A stretch of 23,556 bases of DNA from a virus, in IMG/VR virus record IMGVR_UViG_3300017735_000104, positions 1 to 23,556 of that record; one strand, 5' to 3'. Numbering within the stretch: the first letter of the stretch is position 1; each line of letters opens with the position of its first letter. A program made the translations under genes and the position numbers. Shown here piece by piece: positions 7,196-15,353 of this stretch. The notes beneath the pieces are model-generated. The model made no database searches and had not been told where the DNA came from. It saw only the letters and a list, made by a program, of their open reading frames with translations.

Positions 7196-7439
7196 GAACT
7201 TCTATATCATCGGCGCCTGAAAATCTTTTTAAAGCAACTTCTTCTATCTCATCTGTCAATACAGCTTTTGCTTTTTCAATATAATTTACAGCGTCCATTA
7301 ACTCTTCTTGTATATGTGTCAGCCATGTATCTAAAGACTGATCATCCTCGTGTAACGTTACGCCATATTTTTTATAGCCTACGTCTGAGCGGCTTTTAAT
7401 CTTATTAATTACTCGCTCAATTATTTTATCTCTACACAT
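7176..7439 (-). CDS. MazG-like small alpha-helical NTP-pyrophosphohydrolase candidate
   Basis: An 87-residue acidic helical protein. The central block GYKKYGVTL followed by SLDTWLTHIQEELMDAVNYI has the E-E-x-x-D pattern of MazG/dUTPase-type all-alpha NTP pyrophosphohydrolases, in the short phage form where one helix pair binds Mg and nucleotide. It would hydrolyse a (d)NTP to the monophosphate and balance pools. The second half, from residue 60, is acidic with no features. It overlaps the endonuclease by 20 bases and the GIY-YIG/MazG fusion gene by 8. A MazG fold is likely but the substrate is not predictable. Confidence 0.65.
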   Translation of the reverse strand: MCRDKIIERVINKIKSRSDVGYKKYGVTLHEDDQSLDTWLTHIQEELMDAVNYIEKAKAVLTDEIEEVALKRFSGADDIEVHEEEIL

Positions 7440-8217
7440 CTTTTACAAATGTTCCGTTAACCATCTTGCCTGTTCTATTACATATTTCTGAGAATGCAGC
7501 TTTAATACATTCTTCAATAGTAAAACCTTCAAGATAAGCTAAGTTTGTTAATACAACAGTTATATCCCCAATAGCATCTTTAATTTCAGCTTTGTCTTTA
7601 TTAAGTAAAGCTTTTGCTAATTCACCAGCTTCTTCTTGAAGCTTAACATATTGTGTATGACTATTGCCTTTTTCATATATGCCTCTTTCAGCAGCCCAGT
7701 TTCTTATTAAATCAAAATGGGTTATGTCCATTAACTCAGATTTTTTTATGTCTTTTTCTAAGCTTTCTAAGCTATTTATTTCATTGAATGCTTCCCATAC
7801 AGCTTTATTGTATACGTAGCTTCTGTCACTATTGTACATTGATACGTGAGCATTTTTTGTAATCCAGTCTGTTAGTTCTGCACATAATAATATTCTGCCA
7901 AAACCTGTTTTCCAGACCATTCCAATTTGGTTCTCCAAAGTTTCTTTAAGCTTTGTTACTGGAACCGGGAATGTTGTTGTTTGTTCGGTTACGTTTATTT
8001 TCATTTTAAATAAATTTTTATAAAGTTTATGGTCTTTCCTATATCCAAAAGACTGTTGAAGTTCTATTTCCTTCTTAGATATATAATCAATATCTGTAGA
8101 AGATTCTAGAACCTCATATTCTCCAGGCTTGTAGCCCTGCGTTTGCGTAACCCTTTTATTAAGATCACGTGTAACGCCGATTTTTTTACCTGGAATGTGA
8201 TATAAATGATATTTCAT
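7432..8217 (-). CDS. GIY-YIG-like domain fused to MazG pyrophosphohydrolase
   Basis: A 261-residue two-domain protein. Residues 1-60 resemble a GIY-YIG nuclease core: YHLYHIPG, then KKIGVTRDLNKRV with the conserved Arg, and a Glu in KKEIELQQ; the second tripeptide reads IGV rather than YIG, so activity is uncertain. Residues about 80-160 are unassigned. Residues 165-255 are MazG: LQEEAGELAKAL gives E195-E196-x-x-E199 and EIKDAIGDI gives E211, D214 and D218. MazG enzymes hydrolyse dNTPs or ppGpp; the nuclease-like part might bind or cut nucleic acid. The start overlaps the thyA stop by one base (TAATG). Confidence 0.75.
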   Translation of the reverse strand: MKYHLYHIPGKKIGVTRDLNKRVTQTQGYKPGEYEVLESSTDIDYISKKEIELQQSFGYRKDHKLYKNLFKMKINVTEQTTTFPVPVTKLKETLENQIGMVWKTGFGRILLCAELTDWITKNAHVSMYNSDRSYVYNKAVWEAFNEINSLESLEKDIKKSELMDITHFDLIRNWAAERGIYEKGNSHTQYVKLQEEAGELAKALLNKDKAEIKDAIGDITVVLTNLAYLEGFTIEECIKAAFSEICNRTGKMVNGTFVKDV

Positions 8218-9062
8218 TATTTTCCAACGTTTAATTTTGCCGGTATTGCTGGCAAAGGTTTATAATTAATTAATTCTATATGTTTCTTTTTTGGTACTAT
8301 TACATCAGGCTTTTCTCTGCCACCTTTAAACTGAAATCCCTTGCCTGATATTTTAACTTTAGGCAATTTATCAAAGTAATTAGGATTTCTATATATATAA
8401 CAATAAGCTGCATCAGTATGGTTCAAATATAAATGACAATCACCAAGTTGGCCTATAAGTTTGCCAGGTGTGTATTTTGTATTATGACATAACAATTCTA
8501 ATAATAAACCGTACATTGCAATATCATATGGCAAACCTAAGAATACATCTGCAGATCTTTGGATCCACATTAAATCCATTTTATCATTATTTATATTTAC
8601 TTGCATTGCATAATGACATGGTGGTAATACCATATTCTTTAATTTATCCGGTCTCCAAGCACTTATTATATGTCGCCTAGATGAGGGATCATGGTGTATA
8701 GCAAAAAGTAACTCCATCAACTGGTCATAACCATTAAAGTCACGCCATTGAGCGCCATAGACAGGACCTAAAGTTCCATCTTGTCTACCAGATCTTTTAT
8801 AGTCATCATCCCAATAGCTAACGCCATTCTCATGAAGATAACCCATATCTGTTCTTCCTTGTAATATCCATAACAATTCTGTAACAGCATGATTAAAATA
8901 CATTTTCTTTCCAGTTAATAATGGAAAACCTAATGACATATCATGTTCAATCTGTCTACCAAATACTGATTTGGTGCCTACACCTGTTCTGTCTTCTTTT
9001 TCAGGAGCAGACTGTAATAGACTTGCTAATAAAGCTCTATATTGTTGTTCTATATTTGTCAT
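8217..9062 (-). CDS. thyA: Thymidylate synthase
   Basis: A 281-residue folate-dependent thymidylate synthase, converting dUMP to dTMP with methylene-tetrahydrofolate. Seen: EDRTGVGTKSVFG (phosphate-binding Arg), the catalytic loop LPPCHYAMQ with C149, the RSADVFLGLPYDIA block, and the C-terminal LINYKPLPAIPAK. I start at the ATG at 9062 (MTNIEQQYRALL), which matches the usual family N-terminus, rather than an upstream ATG at 9128 that would read through the neighbouring gene. The 3' part is typical in length. It works with the reductase and MazG proteins to supply dTTP. Confidence 0.95.
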   Translation of the reverse strand: MTNIEQQYRALLASLLQSAPEKEDRTGVGTKSVFGRQIEHDMSLGFPLLTGKKMYFNHAVTELLWILQGRTDMGYLHENGVSYWDDDYKRSGRQDGTLGPVYGAQWRDFNGYDQLMELLFAIHHDPSSRRHIISAWRPDKLKNMVLPPCHYAMQVNINNDKMDLMWIQRSADVFLGLPYDIAMYGLLLELLCHNTKYTPGKLIGQLGDCHLYLNHTDAAYCYIYRNPNYFDKLPKVKISGKGFQFKGGREKPDVIVPKKKHIELINYKPLPAIPAKLNVGK

Positions 9063-9318
9063 AATAATATTTACACATTCTATAATATTCTGGCCATAAT
9101 GTATGCTTGTCATAAATTGACGGAGCAAAGTTACATTTTTCTCCCCTTTTATATGGCCCTAAGTTTATACATATCTTCCATTCACCATCTAATGATGTTG
9201 CCCAAGGTGATATCCTTATATTGTTTCTTGTACAAAATAATTTCCACTCTTGTTCTTCCGGGTTTGGCAAATATGGCGGAAGGTAATTTGGTTTTCTTCT
9301 TTTATATAAACTTTTCAT
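9037..9318 (-). CDS. 93-residue conserved-looking phage protein
   Basis: Starts MKSLYKRRKPNYLPPYLPNP and ends CKYYYDKYRTTI, with many aromatic residues and Pro in the first third and two Cys. The phrase SIYDKHTLWPEYYRM looks conserved to me among phages of this type. No catalytic motif. It sits between primase-helicase and thyA: the ATG overlaps the helicase stop by one base and its last 26 bases overlap the thyA start. Function unknown. Confidence 0.7.
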   Translation of the reverse strand: MKSLYKRRKPNYLPPYLPNPEEQEWKLFCTRNNIRISPWATSLDGEWKICINLGPYKRGEKCNFAPSIYDKHTLWPEYYRMCKYYYDKYRTTI

Positions 9319-11039
9319 TAATCCCAGGGCATTGGTTCATCTTCTAAGCTTTGAACTTCGTGTGGAATAAAACAACCTGATCTAGGTTCCCATTTAAAAT
9401 GAGCTTCAGCTCCATTCTCACCAAGATTTTGAAACTTAACTTTTAAAACTTTTGCTTTAACAGTCTTGGCTTCATAATCTCTATGCACTAATAACCCATG
9501 ATAAGATGCATCATACCATTCACCTCCACCTTTAATATTATACATTGTTGGTTCTTCAATCTTACCATTACTATCTTTATACATTTTAGTAGGGTGAGCT
9601 ACAATAAATACTAAGACATCAAACTTTTTAGCAAAGGTTTCAATCTTTGTTAAGTATTCCATTGTATATCTATTTACATCTTCAGTTTTACAGTCTACGT
9701 CTCTAATCTTATTGAATGGATCAATAACTAAACATTTGATTCCTTTACGCTTAACTAACTCTGCACCTTTACGTAATACTGTTTCTAAAGTATAACGTTC
9801 CATATCGATAAAATAAAAGTTATCGTTAACGTGATCTGCTACTTGTTTCCATTTAGCTGTACCAATATCTGATTTTCTAGGCATGTCTTGCCATACTTTA
9901 CGCATTATTTTATGTGCATGTAAATACGTAGGTGCATTCTCGGGAGATGCAAATGCTGTTTTCCAGCCGTAGTTATTATTATAACCAACTACCATCTGAT
10001 CAACGAAATCTGATTTTCCGCTAGATGGTATGCCAGTAACAGTGATAAACTGACCAGTATAAGTACTAAAAATATTATCAAAGTTAGGTATACCAATTTG
10101 GTACCCGCGTTTGAAACCGTTTTGTACAAAGTCTGTAACTTCATGTTCTATATCTTTAAAAGTTGTTACGTTTTCTAATGGTACTGGCCTACATTCATTA
10201 ATTGTTTTAGCTAAATCGTCTTTACTATATTTAAGTAAATAATCATTAGCATCTTTACAATCTATAAAATTAGTTAAGTAACAAACCTCTGCTCCTAACC
10301 TTCTAATTAATTCATTCTGTAATGCTATACCCGCTTCATCTTGATCAACTGCTAATATTATTTTTTCTTTATCTTCAAAATAATCTATACAGTTATCTAA
10401 ATAATCTAAATTGTTATGATTTAATGTAGCTCCATTTGGTACAGATATTACATTGGTTACTCCAGCTTCATGAAATGCTAATGCATCCATTTCACCTTCA
10501 ACGATAACACAAGTATCATAACCCACTATGCTATCAATGTTATAAAAGACCTTTTCAGCTCCTTTAAATAATTTAAAGTTCTTTCTTCCATCGCGGTATT
10601 TAATATTAATTAAATCGCCGCCCATAAAATAATTGAACTTTATTGTGTTCTCGGACTTGCCGGTTTGTGGCATAAACTCAGGACCCTCGGAGACATTTAA
10701 ATCTTCGAGAGTCTTCTGAGATATACCTCTTGTTTTAAACCATTCAACTACTTTACTACCGGGTGCTTTATGCGTTTTGGTAGAAAAATCAGGTTTCACA
10801 TATTCACGTACAGTTTCACCTTTACGTTTATATGTATGTAATTGATAGGTCGAATCACAGTTATGACAAGTACCAAGCCCACGCTCCCAATCGTAACTAG
10901 CACATTGTTGTTTCCTGTTTTCAGGCTTACGTGTAGATGAACACAGGGGACAAATCCCCTGCGTTGCACCAACCTTTAAATCGTGCTGGTTGAACTGGTC
11001 GATTAAAAATCCGTTAATCTCCGTGTTGTTTACTTGCAT
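9318..11039 (-). CDS. DNA primase-helicase (T7 gp4-like)
   Basis: A 573-residue bifunctional replication protein. Residues 30-61 form a zinc-binding domain with C30, C33, C58 and C61. A TOPRIM primase-type domain follows: VEGEMDA at 180-186 and VDQDEAG at 231-237. The C-terminal RecA-like DnaB helicase domain has Walker A GIPSSGKS at 336-343 and a Walker B-like LVIDPFNKI near residue 445. Order and size match T7 gp4 and related phage primase-helicases, which unwind DNA and lay down RNA primers at the fork. It is preceded by the SSB-like gene and followed by a small unknown gene and thyA. No replicative DNA polymerase is in the window, so that partner must lie elsewhere. Confidence 0.93.
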   Translation of the reverse strand: MQVNNTEINGFLIDQFNQHDLKVGATQGICPLCSSTRKPENRKQQCASYDWERGLGTCHNCDSTYQLHTYKRKGETVREYVKPDFSTKTHKAPGSKVVEWFKTRGISQKTLEDLNVSEGPEFMPQTGKSENTIKFNYFMGGDLINIKYRDGRKNFKLFKGAEKVFYNIDSIVGYDTCVIVEGEMDALAFHEAGVTNVISVPNGATLNHNNLDYLDNCIDYFEDKEKIILAVDQDEAGIALQNELIRRLGAEVCYLTNFIDCKDANDYLLKYSKDDLAKTINECRPVPLENVTTFKDIEHEVTDFVQNGFKRGYQIGIPNFDNIFSTYTGQFITVTGIPSSGKSDFVDQMVVGYNNNYGWKTAFASPENAPTYLHAHKIMRKVWQDMPRKSDIGTAKWKQVADHVNDNFYFIDMERYTLETVLRKGAELVKRKGIKCLVIDPFNKIRDVDCKTEDVNRYTMEYLTKIETFAKKFDVLVFIVAHPTKMYKDSNGKIEEPTMYNIKGGGEWYDASYHGLLVHRDYEAKTVKAKVLKVKFQNLGENGAEAHFKWEPRSGCFIPHEVQSLEDEPMPWD

Positions 11040-11050
11040 TAATTAACTAT

Positions 11051-11362
11051 TTAGAATGGTAAATCATTAACTGCTTGTTGTGATTGTTGAGGGGCAGCGG
11101 CAGGGGCATTATCCCTTGGTGCTACGTCCACATTATCACCGTTGGTCCATACTACTTTTACATTACCAAGATAAACTTTCTCAGTTTTGGCATCTCTTTC
11201 GTCCTTTGATTGTTGAACAACCACAGGCCCTTGATTTCCAAACTGATCAACTTCATCGTTGATAGTAACAGTAATAGGTAAGTACTTCCCTTTTTTACCT
11301 TCGATAATCTTATCTTTAGGTATTTTCGTTAGGTCAATACTTGTTGCTATTATACTTGCCAT
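11051..11362 (-). CDS. Single-stranded DNA-binding protein candidate
   Basis: A 103-residue protein. The C-terminus is a Pro/Ala/Gln-rich linker ending in NDLPF, the acidic-hydrophobic tip that SSB proteins use to recruit partners (compare DDIPF in E. coli SSB). The preceding 80 residues contain alternating beta-strand-like segments (KYLPITVTIND, GPVVVQQS, KVYLGNVKVVW), compatible with a small OB fold. It lies just upstream, in transcription order, of the primase-helicase and downstream of the recombination genes, the typical place for SSB. It is shorter than cellular SSB, and the sequence does not match it clearly outside the tail. Confidence 0.65.
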   Translation of the reverse strand: MASIIATSIDLTKIPKDKIIEGKKGKYLPITVTINDEVDQFGNQGPVVVQQSKDERDAKTEKVYLGNVKVVWTNGDNVDVAPRDNAPAAAPQQSQQAVNDLPF

Positions 11363-11365
11363 GTT

Positions 11366-11533
11366 TTAATATGTTTGTATTTGGTTAAACATTCTAGTCA
11401 TCTGATTTTTAGTTGCACCAGTGACTCTTCTTAAGTTATCTACAGCTTTAACATGCGTTTGATTTGCATAAAAGTTGTTAGTACTTGTTTTCATTCCTGT
11501 TACTGAACAGGTTCTAGTTTTAGTTCTAGGCAT
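11366..11533 (-). CDS. 55-residue hypothetical protein
   Basis: A small ORF encoding MPRTKTRTCSVTGMKTSTNN and ending NQMTRMFNQIQTY, basic, with a single Cys. It fills the gap between the exonuclease and SSB-like genes in the same direction: its stop lies 3 bases before the SSB-like start and its start is 11 bases after the exonuclease stop. No family recognised. The CSVTG-x-K pattern near the N-terminus is the only feature that stands out. Confidence 0.6.
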   Translation of the reverse strand: MPRTKTRTCSVTGMKTSTNNFYANQTHVKAVDNLRRVTGATKNQMTRMFNQIQTY

Positions 11534-11544
11534 AATTAATAAAA

Positions 11545-12276
11545 TTAAAGTGTTAAATTAATAAAATATTGTGATGGATCAAATCCATCTGTTTTGTAGA
11601 ATAAATCGTAAGCTTCTACTGCTCTCTTTACCTTGTCTTTTCCTGATTCATAGAATTCAGGTGAACAATCCATAACTGCTATTTGATGAGTAGTTTTATC
11701 CATTGCTATAAATACAAATTCGTACCCAAATAATTTACTATAGATATATGCTTGAGAATCGTAATTCCAGCGGTAGGCGGAGCGTTTAAAAGAATTTATG
11801 TCTTTGGTAGTTTTTAAATCTATGATTAACTTCTCATCGTGATTTACAATATCTGCTTTACCTTTCCATAAAAGACCTTCGAGCTCTGTGATATTGGGCT
11901 TTTCATACTCAACATCAATGCCACGTATTAAACCGCGACATATATCATTTTCCATTATTTTTTCTGTCATTATTTCGATCTTATCGACCTCATGTTGTAA
12001 TAAACATAATTCTCCTCCTGACAGTTCTTTGTAAGCTTTTGTATTTCTTGTTGTTGATTGTATTACCTTATATTTCTTAAGCTTATCTGGCTCAAGTATT
12101 GCGGTATGAAAATAACCACCAACTAAAAATGCTGGACTTGGTTTGGATTGTTCTCCAAGTGCTAAAGGATTATTTAATAAAGTTGATATGTCACTATTAC
12201 TTCTGTATTGTTTTCCAAAGTCTCCATAATAATGTTCATCTTCCCTTAATTTTTCAATAATCTCTTCTTTTGTCAT
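11545..12276 (-). CDS. PDDEXK exonuclease (RecE/Exo VIII or RecB-Cas4-like)
   Basis: A 243-residue nuclease. The PD-(D/E)XK core is seen as LVGGYFHTAILEPD with H57, GLLWKGKADIV with D142, LIIDLKTTKD with D153 and K155, and the helix YDSQAYIY with Q175-x-x-x-Y179, the Q-x-x-x-Y motif of Exo VIII, RecB and Cas4 nucleases. Such phage enzymes resect double-stranded ends to leave single strands for an annealing protein. The ERF-family annealing protein lies one base upstream in transcription order, so the pair functions like lambda Exo/Bet or RecE/RecT. Length is near that of other phage exonucleases of this type. Confidence 0.85.
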   Translation of the reverse strand: MTKEEIIEKLREDEHYYGDFGKQYRSNSDISTLLNNPLALGEQSKPSPAFLVGGYFHTAILEPDKLKKYKVIQSTTRNTKAYKELSGGELCLLQHEVDKIEIMTEKIMENDICRGLIRGIDVEYEKPNITELEGLLWKGKADIVNHDEKLIIDLKTTKDINSFKRSAYRWNYDSQAYIYSKLFGYEFVFIAMDKTTHQIAVMDCSPEFYESGKDKVKRAVEAYDLFYKTDGFDPSQYFINLTL

Positions 12277-12277
12277 A

Positions 12278-12835
12278 TTAAGCTTTTGTTAATTCTGTCT
12301 CCTGTGCTGGAGTCAGATCATATTTAGCTTTGATAGCTTCAATTTTACCACCTGATTTAATATAGCTTATAGCTTTTTGTATATCAGCCAATTTTTGTTT
12401 TGTTGAATTAAACTTTGGTTTATTCGTCAACGTTTGGCCTTTTCCGTGGTTATTTGTTGCGTCACTATCTTGAGTATCATCTATTAATAATAAGTTACCC
12501 AATGCGTACTTCTTACCATAACTCGATGCACTACCAAATTGTTGTGGAGTCTGCATACCCTTTTGGGCAAGATCCACACCAACTATTGCAACAGCTGATA
12601 ATTCCATACCTTTTTCATCAATTAACTTCGCAGTTGTTTTAATTATAGGCATAGGCTCATTTTCAATTAACTCTTCATTAATTGTAACTGCAACTCCCAT
12701 TTCTAATAAATAGGGTTTTATGCTTTCGAGAATGTCTTCGGCGCTTCTGAAGTAATACTTGCCGAATGAGTTAAATCTACTTTTCTTCGATTTAAATTTT
12801 GTCTGAATGGTTGACAATTTTTGGTTTATGGTCAT
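12278..12835 (-). CDS. erf: ERF-family single-strand annealing recombination protein
   Basis: A 185-residue protein with the ERF (essential recombination function) domain: an N-terminal region MTINQKLSTIQTKFKSKKS, the block PYLLEMGVAVTINEELI, a QFGSASSYGKKYALGNLL segment near residues 98-116 and IDDTQDSDATN. The SYGKKYALGNLL-x-I-x-D-T-x-D-x-D signature is characteristic of the family. The remaining C-terminus looks helical. ERF proteins anneal complementary single strands and help phages recombine or circularise. The exonuclease gene starts 1 base after its stop. Confidence 0.87.
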   Translation of the reverse strand: MTINQKLSTIQTKFKSKKSRFNSFGKYYFRSAEDILESIKPYLLEMGVAVTINEELIENEPMPIIKTTAKLIDEKGMELSAVAIVGVDLAQKGMQTPQQFGSASSYGKKYALGNLLLIDDTQDSDATNNHGKGQTLTNKPKFNSTKQKLADIQKAISYIKSGGKIEAIKAKYDLTPAQETELTKA

Positions 12836-12870
12836 ACTAATATAATTACATATTTTAAATTAAACTTAAG

Positions 12871-12885
12871 CGGTGTGTTGCACCG
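12871..12885 (-). terminator. Short hairpin after the sigma factor gene
   Basis: A perfect 5-bp stem CGGTG/CACCG with a 5-base loop begins a few bases after the sigma factor stop codon. On the minus strand it is followed by CTTAAGTTTAATTT, a weak T-rich tract rather than a clean run. It could be an attenuating terminator or an mRNA 3'-end or processing hairpin between the sigma gene and the ERF gene. A real strong terminator is unlikely because the genes continue in the same direction. Confidence 0.35.
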
Positions 12886-12889
12886 TAAC

Positions 12890-13657
12890 TTACAGGTAAT
12901 CAAGTACTTGTGAACTATCTACGTTCTCTATCAGGCAGTGTATAGCATCCCGTTTTATCTGGGAAATACGTACATGCGCTGTGCTCACATTGATTCCTAG
13001 TTTGACCGCAATATCGTTTGCTGAAAGCTTATCGCAGTCTAGTCCATAACTCATTCTTAATACATCATATTGAACAGGTGTTAAATGTGTTCTCATTAAT
13101 CCTAACAAATAAGTATTAAGTAAAGTTATATTATATGGTTCTGATTTATCTATAACTTGGTAAGCCATATTATCATCATCACCGGGTGGCTTTGCATCAA
13201 TACTAGAAAATACACTATTAAAAAACATAGCAACCATCTTTTCATCTTTAGGATTTTTGCGTATTTCATTTAGTTTATGTTCTGGTATTCTTATATCGCC
13301 CCTACAGTTATCTACGGCTCTTCGTATCGCTCCCTTTATTCTTTTTGATAGAAACGACTTTAACGTTTTTTCTTGGTCCTCAGACTTAATTAAAAGATCT
13401 CTATCAAGTTTTGATACAGCAGCACATAATCCTAAGGATCCCTCTTGTAATAAGTCATTTATACTTAATACACCTGAGGCTTGATCTGACGTAGATTGTT
13501 TTCTTGCTAAAGTTTCAACTAAAGGTAAAAAGTTAATTTTGATTTCATCATCATTTAAATATGTGTAATCACCTTCAATAGGTTTTCTAACTTTTTTAAG
13601 TTGTGCTTCAACTTCTTTTTTATACCTAACATAATTAGCTATATTATATTTTCTCAT
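12890..13657 (-). CDS. Phage sigma-70-family RNA polymerase sigma factor
   Basis: A 255-residue sigma factor. Region 2 is residues about 66-118: INDLLQEGSLGLCAAVSKLD followed by FLSKRIKGAIRRAVD. A region-3-like segment contains RIPEHKLNEIRK. Region 4 is about 190-245: LTPVQYDVLRMSYGLD, LSANDIAVKLGINVSTAHVR, the -35-binding helix-turn-helix. It would redirect host RNA polymerase to phage promoters at a given stage. No region 1.1. Eight near-identical two-block promoter-like elements lie upstream on the same strand and are natural targets, but this is inference. The gene is in the middle of the replication train, suggesting middle expression and later use. Confidence 0.88.
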   Translation of the reverse strand: MRKYNIANYVRYKKEVEAQLKKVRKPIEGDYTYLNDDEIKINFLPLVETLARKQSTSDQASGVLSINDLLQEGSLGLCAAVSKLDRDLLIKSEDQEKTLKSFLSKRIKGAIRRAVDNCRGDIRIPEHKLNEIRKNPKDEKMVAMFFNSVFSSIDAKPPGDDDNMAYQVIDKSEPYNITLLNTYLLGLMRTHLTPVQYDVLRMSYGLDCDKLSANDIAVKLGINVSTAHVRISQIKRDAIHCLIENVDSSQVLDYL

Positions 13658-13658
13658 T

Positions 13659-13805
13659 TTATATATATATTCTATCGTTAATAGTATACCAGCTTAAATA
13701 ATCCGTATATTCCACATTTTTATTTAATCTAGTAAGAGTTTTATACCCATTATCTGTCTCAATTTGAGCAGTCTTTTTTTCATGATTGAATTTTATTGTT
13801 TTCAT
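13659..13805 (-). CDS. 48-residue hypothetical protein
   Basis: A small ORF starting MKTIKFNHEKKTAQIETDNG and ending TINDRIYI. It is arranged like a small beta-hairpin protein. Its ATG overlaps the stop of the HTH gene (ATGA) and its stop is one base before the sigma factor start, so it is co-translated with both. The tight junctions on both sides are the main evidence. No family recognised; a partner or regulator of the sigma factor is possible but speculative. Confidence 0.6.
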   Translation of the reverse strand: MKTIKFNHEKKTAQIETDNGYKTLTRLNKNVEYTDYLSWYTINDRIYI

Positions 13806-14443
13806 AGTTCTTTATTTAATAATTCTTTTTCGAGTTTTAATTGTTTGCCGATATTTCTATATATAGTTCGGGTTGAACATTTAAAATAATCAGCTAATTT
13901 ATTATAAGTAATCTTATCTTGTTTTTCGTTTATACTTAACATAGCATCATAGATCATATCTTGAGTAACCATTTTACTTCTACCAATCAATGTTCCTACA
14001 ATACTTAATTTTTCACTTAATGTTAAATGATAAGCAGCCGGTTTAAATATTACTCTACGTCTTCTATTTCGTGGAGGAGTATCACCAGCGCTAAATACTT
14101 CTTTTATCATGTTGTTAAGTAAATTCTGCTTTATAAAGAAAGTGACAAAACCATTTTCTTTATTGGCAATAAATTTAAAGATGTATCGCATATCATCTTC
14201 TAAAGATATTTCATCTCCATCAATGCCATCATAATTTAAATAATATAAAACATGCAAATGCCACTTCAATGATTTGTATGTGGTTATTTTTGCTTTGCTT
14301 CTAAATAAACTATAGCATTCAAACGTACCTTCCCCGTAGTAATCATATAGATCAGTACTTTCAGATGGTAGGTCGGTAATAGGATTACGGTAATAAATTA
14401 CCCTCTTATTGTCCAGCCACTTTAAATTTCTTCCTTGTGACAT
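13802..14443 (-). CDS. Protein with C-terminal helix-turn-helix, possible regulator
   Basis: A 213-residue protein. The N-terminal 120 residues are unassigned and rich in aromatic residues, with segments KWHLHVLYYLNYDG and ANKENGFVTFFIKQ. A basic patch PPRNRRRRVIFKP at about 122-135 is followed by the C-terminal part SEKLSIVGTLIGR and then ITYNKLADYFKCSTRTIYRN, a clear helix-turn-helix with the Leu-Ala-Asp-x-x spacing of sigma or resolvase-type DNA-binding helices. It is likely a DNA-binding regulator or initiator. It is two short genes upstream of the sigma factor in the same transcript, fitting a transcription-control module. Confidence 0.65.
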   Translation of the reverse strand: MSQGRNLKWLDNKRVIYYRNPITDLPSESTDLYDYYGEGTFECYSLFRSKAKITTYKSLKWHLHVLYYLNYDGIDGDEISLEDDMRYIFKFIANKENGFVTFFIKQNLLNNMIKEVFSAGDTPPRNRRRRVIFKPAAYHLTLSEKLSIVGTLIGRSKMVTQDMIYDAMLSINEKQDKITYNKLADYFKCSTRTIYRNIGKQLKLEKELLNKEL

Positions 14444-14460
14444 TAGCTTCTTACTATTTA

Positions 14461-14574
14461 TTATTTTCTAGCTTTCGTCGCCCTCCTCGGCTTTCTAAAC
14501 TGTTTAATTTTATCTGCAACTCCCAAATAATTTACTTTAATTAAATGCTTTGCATTTTGTGTTGTTCTACTCAT
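14461..14574 (-). CDS. 37-residue basic peptide
   Basis: Encodes MSRTTQNAKHLIKVNYLGVA and ends FRKPRRATKARK. Very basic at the C-terminus, suggesting nucleic-acid or protein binding. Its first 8 bases overlap the end of the 3D-domain gene and it stops 17 bases before the HTH gene. It is too short for any family call and could be a chance ORF, but the overlap start and lack of other coding in the gap support it. Confidence 0.45.
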   Translation of the reverse strand: MSRTTQNAKHLIKVNYLGVADKIKQFRKPRRATKARK

Positions 14575-14917
14575 TTAGTTCTATTTTTACGTTAGTCCAT
14601 TTTCCCATAGTGTCTTGGTTAACAAGAAAGTCAATTCGTTTAGTAAAACGTTTATTCATTCTGTCTTGCACAGTCCAATCACCATCAAATTCTTTATTTA
14701 TTCCCTCTACACAGACGGTAGCTCCAAACGTATAACCCAACTTTTCAAGGTCTCGTGAAACTGCTATCCACCGATGACCCGCTGGATTATCAGGGTTTAT
14801 GTGTTTCATAGAGGCAGTGACGAATGGAGTGCTGTCTGTCTGTTCAATTACCGCATGATATACTGTGGCGGTCACTAACTCCTTCAGGAATAGTGTCAAA
14901 AGTATAAGGTGTTTCAT
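14567..14917 (-). CDS. 3D-domain (double-psi beta-barrel) secreted protein
   Basis: I start at the ATG at 14917, giving a 116-residue protein whose N-terminus MKHLILLTLFLKELVTATVY is a signal peptide. The rest contains GHRWIAVSRDLEKLGYTFGA, then TVQDRMNKRF and RIDFL. The pattern with D/M-N-x-R and IDF is that of 3D-domain proteins (RlpA/MltA-like double-psi barrels) that bind or cut peptidoglycan, usual in Bacteroidetes and their phages. A role in lysis or cell-wall remodelling is likely. The upstream in-frame ATG at 14995 would add 26 residues with no clear signal peptide. Its 5' end overlaps the neighbouring gene by 74 bases. Confidence 0.6.
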   Translation of the reverse strand: MKHLILLTLFLKELVTATVYHAVIEQTDSTPFVTASMKHINPDNPAGHRWIAVSRDLEKLGYTFGATVCVEGINKEFDGDWTVQDRMNKRFTKRIDFLVNQDTMGKWTNVKIELNE

Positions 14918-15353
14918 TTTTATTACAAATTTTATGTTTATCAAGTATATAATACCTCCAGTAACCGTGTATAGCATCGGTACTTTTATATTCATCGGGT
15001 ATACATTGTGGTGGTTGATTAAATTTACCAGCAGGTATGTTGGGAGGATATTTATTTAATACTTCTTTGCATTTAATTATCGTTAAATGATTTTTATTAT
15101 AACGTGCAGTATACTCGTCGCTTAAACCTAACATGTGATTGTATAACCATCTATACTGATTTTTGTTTTCACGACACCAAATACTTGATGGGTGATTTAA
15201 GTGTGCAGTTTTATAAGGCACGTCTTCGTTGCCATAATATCTGTGGGCCGTACAAAGCATTTGGGCAGACTCTAAGATCATTTTAACTTTATGCTTATCA
15301 TAAACATAGCTTGCCGCTTTATAGGGATCTTTATGCAAATAAAATATATTCAT
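14844..15353 (-). CDS. 169-residue conserved-looking phage protein, function unknown
   Basis: Starts MNIFYLHKDPYKAASYVYDK, then VKMILESAQMLCTAHRYY. The MNIFYL-x-x-DP-x-x-A, then DKH-x-VKM-x-LE-x-AQ-x-L-x-TAHR pattern is one I recognise as a recurring phage protein family, but its function is not established to my knowledge. Two more conserved-looking pieces are PSSIWCRENKNQYRWL and IHGYWRYYILDK, and it is rich in His, Trp and Cys. Its start overlaps the small gene before it by 4 bases (ATGA). Confidence 0.75.
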   Translation of the reverse strand: MNIFYLHKDPYKAASYVYDKHKVKMILESAQMLCTAHRYYGNEDVPYKTAHLNHPSSIWCRENKNQYRWLYNHMLGLSDEYTARYNKNHLTIIKCKEVLNKYPPNIPAGKFNQPPQCIPDEYKSTDAIHGYWRYYILDKHKICNKNETPYTFDTIPEGVSDRHSISCGN

